The translations under genes were made by a program, and so were the position numbers. 39,546 bases of DNA, from assembly GCA_947166945.1 (NCBI GenBank), contig CAMVGH010000013.1:1-39546 (forward strand). Direction: 5' to 3'. The DNA comes from an uncultured Clostridia bacterium. Lineage in GTDB: Bacteria > Bacillota > Clostridia > Oscillospirales > Ruminococcaceae. Shown here in pieces: positions 25,683 to 32,014 of this stretch. Below the pieces are notes generated by a model. That model saw nothing but the letters and a program-made list of their open reading frames with translations. It did no database searches and was not told where the DNA came from. Numbering within the stretch: the stretch's first letter is position 1; each line of letters begins with the position of its first letter.

Positions 25683-26603
25683 TTATTTTGAAACGACCGA
25701 AAAGCTTCCCAAGAACCTTATTTCACGGTCTGCGCAGATGTTTTCTATCTGCTTTTCGGTGATGCCGCCGGAAGATTCCACCTCTATGATATAGTTATAT
25801 TTCCCGAGTTTGCTGCCTTCGGGGCGGTCATGTATGGTGACCGGCTCAACACCCGTATTATGTATATCAACGATGACATCATCTATCTTATTTGCTTCAC
25901 AGGTGACCGCGAATACTGCATTTGTCCCGCCGGTCATGCGCTGCTTTGAGAGTACATAAAACCTCGTCTTGTTCGCGTCGGTTATCTGAACATTCTCGGC
26001 AAGAACTTCCAGCCCATACAGTTCAGCAGCTCCGGGGGCGGCAACCGCTGCTATCGACTTATCCTGCTGTTCAGCGACATAAGCCGCTGCGGCGGCAGTG
26101 CTGCTCTTTTCTTCGGTGACCGCGTCGGGCATATTTTCGCTGCGCCACTGTTCAGACTGCTTTATTCCCTGCGCGTGAGAGCATACGGTCTTGATATCCG
26201 AGACGGCTGCTCCGGGAATACCCATGAGAGTCTGGCTTATAGGGATTATAACCTCCCCCGTGACATACACATCATCACAGGCAAGAAGTGCGTCAACATA
26301 GTTTGTCACCGCTCCTCCGAGAGTGTTTTCCTGCGGTATCACCGCATAGTCGGCAGCTCCCGAGACAGCGTCCTGTATCGCTTCATCTACGGTGGCCTTA
26401 GGGATAAAGCTGCCCTTGGACTCAAAGAAGTACTTCGCAGCCTCTTCGGTGTATGTTCCCTCGGGACCGAGATAGCTCACTGACGCGTTTTCAACGAACG
26501 ATACCGCTGCGGGAGGCAGGGTTGAAGCAGTGCTGCTTGCACAGCCGGAGAGCATAAGTACGGCGGCTGTAAATGAAACTGCGGTGATTTTTATATTTTT
26601 CAT
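25683..26603 (-). CDS. Secreted lipoprotein with prephenate dehydratase and ACT-like domains
   Basis: After a lipoprotein signal (MKNIKITAVSFTAAVLMLSGC), the protein (306 aa) carries a prephenate dehydratase-type domain: YLGPEGTYTEEAA, IPQENTLGGAV and KTRFYVLSK, the last being the catalytic TRF motif. An ACT-like regulatory region (about 225-300, GTNAVFAVTCEANK and FLGSF) follows. The start at 26603 is set by GGAG lying upstream within a longer open frame. Cytoplasmic PheA makes phenylpyruvate for phenylalanine synthesis; here the same fold is predicted outside the cell. It may act as a solute-binding or sensing protein, or as an exported enzyme. Confidence 0.78.
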   Translation of the reverse strand: MKNIKITAVSFTAAVLMLSGCASSTASTLPPAAVSFVENASVSYLGPEGTYTEEAAKYFFESKGSFIPKATVDEAIQDAVSGAADYAVIPQENTLGGAVTNYVDALLACDDVYVTGEVIIPISQTLMGIPGAAVSDIKTVCSHAQGIKQSEQWRSENMPDAVTEEKSSTAAAAAYVAEQQDKSIAAVAAPGAAELYGLEVLAENVQITDANKTRFYVLSKQRMTGGTNAVFAVTCEANKIDDVIVDIHNTGVEPVTIHDRPEGSKLGKYNYIIEVESSGGITEKQIENICADREIRFLGSFSVVSK

Positions 26604-26653
26604 AAACATTATCTCCATTTTCTGATTTTTGAGTATTAATAAACAGCTTTATT

Positions 26654-26682
26654 ATTGTATCATAAATTGAATGAATAGTCAA
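26654..26682 (-). promoter_or_regulatory. Promoter of the two lipoprotein genes
   Basis: On the minus strand TTGACT (26677-26682) and TACAAT (26654-26659) are separated by 17 bp, 50 bp before the start. Confidence 0.6.
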
Positions 26683-26705
26683 TCAGTATTCTCTGCCGTA
26701 TAACA

Positions 26706-26742
26706 AAAAAGATCCCCGTCCGGAGGATTTCCGGACGGGGGA
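26706..26742 (-). terminator. Terminator of the MerR-family gene
   Basis: A long GC-rich stem (arms CCCCGTCCGG and CCGGACGGGG) with a 6-nt loop is followed on the minus strand by TTTTTT. Confidence 0.85.
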
Positions 26743-26744
26743 TA

Positions 26745-27482
26745 TCATCTGCAATAAACTTCTATTGCGCGGTTCACGAACTGTGCGGTTCCCTCGCCGC
26801 CTGCATTGTCTATATTTTCGGTGAACTCACCGCCGGCAGCGTACATCTTCCCGAGACCGAGAAGAATATCATTCGTACAGTTGTAGAAATTCTGGCAGAA
26901 AAAGTCCTGTAAGCGCTTCACCTGCGCCTGTACCCTGCTGTCGGCAGGGTCGAGACCGCGCATTTCTCCGAACTGCGCAAACAGCTCCATTGTCCTGCCC
27001 GCAAGTTGTTCTTTCTCCTCCGCGGTGCGCAGGCTGTCTCTTCTTTCCGACTCATTGTATTCGGCGGTGTTTCCCCACTGCTCCTTTGCGCGTTTTGCGT
27101 ATTCGTCGAGCTTGGTGGTATTGAATGCCGAAAAATCATTTTTACTCATAGTTCTTTTACCTCCTGATCCTTTTATTTCAACAGCGAGGGTAATAAGAGC
27201 GTCAAGATGCTCTCTCCGCAGTTTCAGCAGCTCTATCTGCTGGTCAATAGCTTTCCGGCGGTCGAAACCGGGGTCGCCGATAATGGTCTTTATATCTTTC
27301 AGCGGAAATTCAAGCTCACGGAACAGCATTATCTGCTGCAATTTCTCCAGCGCCGTATCGTCATACAGCCTGTACCCCGCTCCGGTATGCCCGCTCGGGC
27401 TTAGCAGTCCAATCCTGTCATAGTACTGTAATGTGCGCACACTCAGTCCTGTAAGCCTGCTGACCTCATTTACCGTCATCAT
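26745..27482 (-). CDS. MerR-family regulator with TipAS domain
   Basis: This 245-residue protein has an N-terminal MerR winged helix (about 1-70, starting MTVNEVSRLTGLSVRTLQYYDRIG), a dimerisation coiled coil (about 75-110) and a C-terminal TipAS domain (about 130-245, with LFAQFGEMRGLDPADSRVQAQVKRLQDF). TipAS domains bind thiopeptides and other multidrug ligands and turn on MerR-type promoters. Its own promoter has the 19-bp spacer and dyad typical of MerR control, so it probably regulates itself. No efflux or resistance gene is adjacent. It lies within the element, next to the recombinase. Confidence 0.9.
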   Translation of the reverse strand: MMTVNEVSRLTGLSVRTLQYYDRIGLLSPSGHTGAGYRLYDDTALEKLQQIMLFRELEFPLKDIKTIIGDPGFDRRKAIDQQIELLKLRREHLDALITLAVEIKGSGGKRTMSKNDFSAFNTTKLDEYAKRAKEQWGNTAEYNESERRDSLRTAEEKEQLAGRTMELFAQFGEMRGLDPADSRVQAQVKRLQDFFCQNFYNCTNDILLGLGKMYAAGGEFTENIDNAGGEGTAQFVNRAIEVYCR

Positions 27483-27513
27483 TCCGACCGCCTCCTTTTT
27501 CCTCGCTGATATT

Positions 27514-27544
27514 AATATACACTATTACGTTACGTCATAGTCAA
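27514..27544 (-). promoter_or_regulatory. MerR-type promoter with 19-bp spacer and dyad
   Basis: On the minus strand TTGACT (27539-27544) and TATATT (27514-27519) are separated by 19 bp. The spacer holds a palindrome (27522-27540) with 9-bp arms around one central base and one mismatch. Overlong spacers with a central dyad are the mark of MerR-controlled promoters. Confidence 0.8.
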
Positions 27545-27634
27545 GAGGGAAAATGTGATTTTGTAGGAATGAACAAATTTCAGTGATAAAATTATGCAAT
27601 ATACTGTAAAATATAATTATACCGTCATATTACA

Positions 27635-29212
27635 TCAGAAATTCCATTCTATACGTATCTCCCGTGTTCCGTCCCGCTCTTTCGCGCCGATATGGATACT
27701 GCTTATAAACTCGTTTACCGTAATGTAATCGAGCTTATCTATCCTACAGAAACGAGAGATCTTATCTTCGGCATTCTCCGGACTGCAGCGATCTTTTTTT
27801 ATTGCTTCAATGCGTGACAGCAGCTTCTCTTTTTCAAGATCAATTTTTTCAATATCGGCTCTGAACTTCGCCGTGTGGAGTTCATATTCCTCCTGACTGA
27901 TCCTGCCTTCGAGCCTGTCCTCATACGCAGCGGAAATAAATGTCCGTTTCTTCCCGATCTCAGCGCCAAGCCTGCCGAGAGCATTTTCCGCGGCTCTCAG
28001 CCGTCCGTCAGCCCCGTCACTCACAGCAAGGGTGTCCGGTTCACAGTATTCAGCGATATGGTCATTTACAGCGGCAATGATCTGTGCTTCAAGCTCCATG
28101 CCGCTTACGGCTGCACTGTTAGTGCAGTTGTCTGTTCCTTTGCGGTAAGCCGCACAGCGCAGATTGTAATACCTGTCGGTATGATCTTTATTGTAATATG
28201 TATTACGACTCATAGGTCTGCCGCAAACTCCGCATCTCACCTTGCCGGACAATGCGGGGATCTCCCCGGTTACACTGCTGCCGCGGTGTGTCTTGCTTTC
28301 AAGCATTTTCCGCACAGCGTCCCACATATCCCGCTCCACTATAGCCTCATGTGCGTTCTGAGTCCTTATCCATTCGTCCTCCGGCACTTTCAGCCTGTGG
28401 TGGTTCTTATAGCTTACACAGTGAGTTCGTCCCTGGGCGAGAGTTCCTGTATATACCTCGCTGCGAAGTATGGAAGCAACTGTCGATAAAGTCCATAGTC
28501 CGCTGTCGGGACTGCTGTCCGCGTTCCTGTTCACATACCTGCTGTCGGTCATGTGTTTATACTCGGTCGGGCTTGGTATGCCCGCGCTGTTCAGTTCCCC
28601 GACTATCTTCTTATACCCTTGTCCGGACAGATACCGCAGGTATATTTCTTTCACCACGGGCGCCGTCTCGCTGTCGATTATCAGATGATGTCTGTCATCG
28701 GGATCTATACGATAGCCGTATGGCGCGAATGACCCGGTGAACTGCCCGTTTTCACGCTTATGCCGCAGTATCCGCCGGACATTAAGAGAAGTGTCCTCGC
28801 AGTACCACTCGTTATTCAGACCGTTTATCTGGCGGGTACGCTTATTGTATGCGTCATCGGTGTCCGCATGATCCACTATGCTGACAAAACGCACTCCCCA
28901 CTCTATGAATCTGTTGTGTATGTACTCCTCGATAACACCGAGATCCCGGGAAAAACGTGACTGTGACTTGCACAGCACAACATTCACCGCGCCTTTTTCA
29001 CAGTCACCCAGCATTCTCCGGAATTCCGGGCGCTCAAAGTCGGTCCCGCTGTAATTCTCGTCACAGTACTCATCGTATATGTTCCAGCCCCGCCCAAGAC
29101 AGTATTCCCGCAGCAGAGAACGCTGGTTCTGTATGCTCTCGCTCTCGTCTGTCCGGAAACGCTTGTTCCTGTCCTCGTCGGACAGCCTTACATATATAGC
29201 GGCATTTATCAT
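27635..29212 (-). CDS. Large serine recombinase
   Basis: This 525-residue site-specific recombinase has an N-terminal resolvase domain with catalytic Ser11 in YVRLS and SQSRFSRD, a recombinase domain (about 170-290, with GSFAPYGYRI), a zinc ribbon (CGVCGRP and CAAYRKGTDNC, about 335-375) and a C-terminal coiled coil (about 405-480). The family includes SpoIVCA and phage integrases that insert and excise DNA between short att cores. The start at 29212 overlaps the stop of the 38-residue gene in ATGA. It is the evident enzyme for the flanking att sites in cwlD. Confidence 0.95.
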   Translation of the reverse strand: MINAAIYVRLSDEDRNKRFRTDESESIQNQRSLLREYCLGRGWNIYDEYCDENYSGTDFERPEFRRMLGDCEKGAVNVVLCKSQSRFSRDLGVIEEYIHNRFIEWGVRFVSIVDHADTDDAYNKRTRQINGLNNEWYCEDTSLNVRRILRHKRENGQFTGSFAPYGYRIDPDDRHHLIIDSETAPVVKEIYLRYLSGQGYKKIVGELNSAGIPSPTEYKHMTDSRYVNRNADSSPDSGLWTLSTVASILRSEVYTGTLAQGRTHCVSYKNHHRLKVPEDEWIRTQNAHEAIVERDMWDAVRKMLESKTHRGSSVTGEIPALSGKVRCGVCGRPMSRNTYYNKDHTDRYYNLRCAAYRKGTDNCTNSAAVSGMELEAQIIAAVNDHIAEYCEPDTLAVSDGADGRLRAAENALGRLGAEIGKKRTFISAAYEDRLEGRISQEEYELHTAKFRADIEKIDLEKEKLLSRIEAIKKDRCSPENAEDKISRFCRIDKLDYITVNEFISSIHIGAKERDGTREIRIEWNF

Positions 29213-29325
29213 TTCGTCCCCGCTTTCATGTCTATACAACGCTGGACCGCCTGTGTCACTGCCTTGCGGCGGTCTTTTTTATCCGATGACCTGTAGATAT
29301 TCACTACCTTATACTTTACTTTCAT
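29209..29325 (-). CDS. 38-residue basic protein coupled to the recombinase
   Basis: This short frame has an excellent ribosome site (GGAGGG, 7 bp before the ATG) and ends overlapping the recombinase start by 4 bp. The peptide begins MKVKYKVVNIYRSSD, then KKDRRKAVTQAVQRCIDMK; it is basic and probably helical in its second half. Position and charge suggest a partner of the recombinase such as a directionality factor, but there is no homology visible to me. It could also serve only to couple translation. Confidence 0.6.
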   Translation of the reverse strand: MKVKYKVVNIYRSSDKKDRRKAVTQAVQRCIDMKAGTK

Positions 29326-29352
29326 AATGCTGCCCTCCGAATGCTTTTTTCA

Positions 29353-29381
29353 AATATATGTGAAATAATTTCTTCTTATGC
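29353..29381 (-). promoter_or_regulatory. Sigma-E-like promoter of the recombinase unit
   Basis: On the minus strand GCATAAG (29375-29381) and CATATATT (29353-29360) are separated by 14 bp. This resembles the B. subtilis mother-cell sigma-E consensus (KMATATT, 14-15 bp, CATACAHT): the -35 matches in five of seven positions, the -10 in seven of eight. It ends 27 bp before the 38-residue frame. No good sigma-A promoter was seen there. The 341-bp gap 29326-29666 otherwise holds only the divergent chemoreceptor promoter and AT-rich DNA. Confidence 0.5.
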
Positions 29382-29576
29382 GGCAAAACAGATGACTCTC
29401 CGAATAAAAAAGCAAAATTGCTCAGATTCTTCCTGTTTTGAACCGATGAGAGGCTTTCCCTATAAGTTGGCTTCAGGGTATTCAAAAAATAAAGTATAAA
29501 AGCGTATATTTTACACAAATATATATACATTGATTTGTTAATTATGCAGAAATATTGATAAAATTGTCAAATATAC

Positions 29577-29605
29577 TTGAAATAGTTCACATAATGATAT
29601 ACAAT
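29577..29605 (+). promoter_or_regulatory. Promoter of the chemoreceptor gene
   Basis: TTGAAA (29577-29582) and TACAAT (29600-29605) are separated by 17 bp. No sigma-28 promoter, common for chemotaxis genes, was found. Confidence 0.55.
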
Positions 29606-29666
29606 AAACATACCGTATTATTGTCTGAAAAGATCTATTTATCAAATTCATTCAGGAGGAAAAAAT

Positions 29667-31613
29667 ATGGCATGGACTAAAAGACTTGGGACAAATATAC
29701 TGTTCATAACAGGAGCAGGTATAGTTCTGATGGTGGCAGTGCTTCTGTCCGTAACGCTGCTTACTATGAGAAATTACAACGACAGCATAATGCTCCAGAG
29801 AGCAGTCGTAGGTATGCAGGTACTTGAGGATAAGGTAGCCGGTGAGCTGAACGACCTCGAAGACGCATATTCAATGTTCAAGGAAGACGGAGATTTCCGT
29901 GATGCCGCTGTCGCTGCTGATGCAGAAGTTCTGAAAGCTTATATGCAGAAACAGCTGCCGGGCGAAGATTTCTATATAATCGTCGGTGACAAGACCGGCG
30001 CAATTACATACAAGAGCGACAATTACCCGCTGAAATCCTTTGATTACGCTCCTGTATCAAACGGCAGGACCATAAAGGGTATCGCAAGGTGCGACGAAGA
30101 GCTTGTCGCAATGTATGCTTCTTATGTGAAGGATCAGGACGGACAGGAATTCATGCTCTGCCTCGGCTTCACAATGGAAGCTACCGACTGGCTCGATGAA
30201 GTTATGAAAACCTCCAACTGTGATGCTACGGTATGGAACTGGAATATAAGATATGCGACCACTCTTAAAAGAGACAACGGTGAGCGCGCAACAGGTACAG
30301 ACCTCAACGAAGACGTTGCGGAAGCCGTACTTGACAAGAACGGCAAATATGAAGGTCAGCACGATGTTGTTGACAGACATTACTATGTATCCTACCAGAC
30401 AATGACCGACTATGACGGCAAGATCGTCGGAGCATACTGGGCAGGTGCAGACGCACGTGACGCAGATGCCGAGTTTGGTATGGTAACATTCGTGGCTATC
30501 GCGATAGGCGTTGTATGTACACTGATACTCGGCATAATCATCTTCATCTTCTGCCAGAAGAGAGTCTCTCAGCCTCTTTCGTATGCTGAAGAATACGCGA
30601 AGGAAATGCTCGCAGGTCAGCTCGACACAACAAATGTTACATTCAAGTTTGCAGATGATGAAGTCGGCGCGTTCGTTGAGACGCTGCGCAGCGCAAAGCA
30701 TGGTATGAACGACGTTGTCGGTGATTCCTCAAGAATACTTGCTGCAATGGCAAGCGGCGACTTTACCGAAACCCCGAGTGTAAGATATCCCGGTGTATTT
30801 GAGGATATCGAAAAGAACATACTCAAGATCGAGGACGATCTCGGACTTACACTCAGCAATATGAACACATCTTCCGACGAAGTACTTACAGGCTCCAATC
30901 AGATGGCTGAAGGCTCTCAGTCCCTCGCGGACGGTACTACCCGTCAGGCTTCGGCTATCGAGGAGATATCCGCTACTATCGCCGAGGTGTCCACACAGAT
31001 AGCAAATACCGCTCAGAATGCTGCTCAGGCAGGAAATCTCTCCAAGCAGACACAGGACAGAGTCAACGAGCAGGATCAGGAGATCCAGAACATGGTGCAG
31101 GCGATGAACGAGATAAGCTCCACATCGCAGGAGATCGAAAAGATCATCAAGACTATCGAAGATATCGCTTTCCAGACAAACATACTTGCGCTGAATGCCG
31201 CTGTTGAGGCAGCCCGTGCAGGTGATGCCGGCAAGGGCTTCGCGGTTGTTGCTGACGAAGTACGCAACCTTGCAAGCAAGTCCGCCGAAGCAGCAAGCTC
31301 CACCACATCGCTTATCACAGCTTCTATCGAGGCTGTCGGAAAAGGCTCTAAGCTCGCGCTTTCCACAGCTGAATCCATGAAGGAAGTCAAGTCGATGTCT
31401 GCCGAAACAGCAGAGCTGATAACTCAGATCGCTTCCGCAAGCGCGGAACAGAACGAGTCCATAAAGCAGATAACTTCCGGTGTGGAGCAGATCTCGCAGG
31501 TTATCCAGACAAACTCCGCTACCGCCGAAGAGACAGCGGCTTCCTGCGAAGAGCTTTCCGGACAGTCCAAGATGCTCAAGGATCAGGTCGCAAGGTTCAA
31601 GATCAATCAGTGA
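29667..31613 (+). CDS. Methyl-accepting chemotaxis protein
   Basis: This 648-residue receptor has a membrane segment at about 12-33, an extracytoplasmic Cache-like sensor (about 35-270), a second segment (about 272-298), HAMP-like regions and a long cytoplasmic coiled coil. The hairpin tip reads [23 protein letters not shown], the conserved CheA/CheW contact. There is no C-terminal CheR-binding pentapeptide. GGAGG precedes the ATG. It would feed the flagellar motor encoded 12 kb away, but it lies on the intervening element, so it would be lost with excision. Confidence 0.95.
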   Translation: MAWTKRLGTNILFITGAGIVLMVAVLLSVTLLTMRNYNDSIMLQRAVVGMQVLEDKVAGELNDLEDAYSMFKEDGDFRDAAVAADAEVLKAYMQKQLPGEDFYIIVGDKTGAITYKSDNYPLKSFDYAPVSNGRTIKGIARCDEELVAMYASYVKDQDGQEFMLCLGFTMEATDWLDEVMKTSNCDATVWNWNIRYATTLKRDNGERATGTDLNEDVAEAVLDKNGKYEGQHDVVDRHYYVSYQTMTDYDGKIVGAYWAGADARDADAEFGMVTFVAIAIGVVCTLILGIIIFIFCQKRVSQPLSYAEEYAKEMLAGQLDTTNVTFKFADDEVGAFVETLRSAKHGMNDVVGDSSRILAAMASGDFTETPSVRYPGVFEDIEKNILKIEDDLGLTLSNMNTSSDEVLTGSNQMAEGSQSLADGTTRQASAIEEISATIAEVSTQIANTAQNAAQAGNLSKQTQDRVNEQDQEIQNMVQAMNEISSTSQEIEKIIKTIEDIAFQTNILALNAAVEAARAGDAGKGFAVVADEVRNLASKSAEAASSTTSLITASIEAVGKGSKLALSTAESMKEVKSMSAETAELITQIASASAEQNESIKQITSGVEQISQVIQTNSATAEETAASCEELSGQSKMLKDQVARFKINQ

Positions 31614-31658
31614 TACGATCCGGTATGCTGTTTGCTGAACGCTGCTTTCGGTAAATTA

Positions 31659-31937
31659 TCAGATGAAAAATACCCGCCCCATTACGGAGCGGGTATTTTT
31701 ATGCTCTTCAGCCTGAATTTTCTGTAATTCACCGAAACAATGAGCCGTTGTCAGGAAGAACGCACCGTGCCCGGCGTCCAGTACTATCACAGGTCTGTCC
31801 TCACCTGCCGCCGCTGTCTGCGTGGCAGCGGAACCTCCGGACGCGTGGACCGCCGCGGCAAGCGCCGCCACTGTCACACAACTGAAAAGTGTGATGATGA
31901 ATGGGATCTTGTTTTTGAGTATTTTTATTCCTGCCAT
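31659..31937 (-). CDS. cwlD: CwlD-like amidase, N-terminal part of an interrupted gene
   Basis: The first 58 codons encode a hydrophobic export or anchor segment (about residues 11-30), a short Ala/Gly-rich linker and VIVLDAGHG, the start of an Amidase_3 domain with its first zinc His. From the att core (31763-31769) onward the frame runs 34 codons into element DNA (AFFLTTAHCFGELQ...) and stops, so this product has no catalytic domain. The rest of the amidase is at 24324-24941. AAAGGA stands about 10 bp before the ATG, and a sigma-E-like promoter lies just upstream. Confidence 0.88.
   Translation of the reverse strand: MAGIKILKNKIPFIITLFSCVTVAALAAAVHASGGSAATQTAAAGEDRPVIVLDAGHGAFFLTTAHCFGELQKIQAEEHKNTRSVMGRVFFI
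31666..31700. terminator. Bidirectional terminator at the right end of the element
   Basis: A perfect 12-bp stem, AAAAATACCCGC and GCGGGTATTTTT, has an 11-nt loop and T-runs on both strands. It ends the chemoreceptor transcript and would also stop transcription entering the element from the amidase promoter. Confidence 0.9.
31743..31769. other. Attachment site, right end of the element
   Basis: The core CACCGTG is at 31763-31769, in direct repeat with 24935-24941. The element-side arm at 31743-31765 begins AGCCGTTGTCAGGA and is the inverted partner of the left arm (21 of 23 bp). Right of the core the amidase N-terminal coding sequence begins. Confidence 0.85.
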
Positions 31938-31968
31938 TGATAAGCTGTCCTTTCATACTTTTTTGTAA

Positions 31969-31997
31969 AGGATATGAAACAAGCTGTCGGAATATGA
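31969..31997 (-). promoter_or_regulatory. Sigma-E-like promoter of the cwlD-like gene
   Basis: On the minus strand TCATATT (31991-31997), a full match to the sigma-E -35 consensus KMATATT, is followed after 14 bp by CATATCCT (31969-31976), six of eight positions of CATACAHT. The start codon at 31937 is about 31 bp farther on, with AAAGGA in between. B. subtilis cwlD is expressed in the sporangium from a sigma-E promoter. Confidence 0.6.
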
Positions 31998-32014
31998 CCG
32001 GAATACAGGAAAAA

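Larger units (their letters stand above)
24935..31769. mobile_element. 6.8-kb intervening element interrupting cwlD, with a serine recombinase
   Basis: The element is bounded by direct 7-bp cores; recombination between them removes 6828 bp. It holds, from left to right: a Thr-rich lipoprotein, a prephenate dehydratase-like lipoprotein, a TipAS-type MerR regulator, a large serine recombinase, a coupled 38-residue protein and a chemoreceptor. Precise excision joins VIVLDAGHG to GMDSGCVAV in frame, giving a 261-codon amidase with a normal DAGHGG motif. The inner arms form a symmetric attP when the ends are joined, as serine integrases require. No replication, conjugation or phage structural genes are present, so it is not self-transmissible. 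Skin-like developmental excision is the favoured reading; a small integrative element is the alternative. Confidence 0.88.

Noticed and set aside
29606-29666. Sigma-28 flagellar-class promoter before the chemoreceptor
   Set aside because: No TAAA-N15-GCCGATAA-like pair is present; a sigma-A type promoter fits instead.
24944-31765. Invertible DNA segment (the 23-bp arms are inverted repeats flanking a recombinase)
   Set aside because: Inversion would join neither orientation to a complete amidase: the N-terminal half would read into AFFIFRICRST and stop. The direct 7-bp core repeats restore the gene exactly by excision, and the inverted arms are explained as the two halves of attP.
31659-31937. 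Independent small secreted protein
   Set aside because: VIVLDAGHG is the start of an amidase domain, the frame changes character exactly at the att core, and the missing part exists elsewhere in frame.
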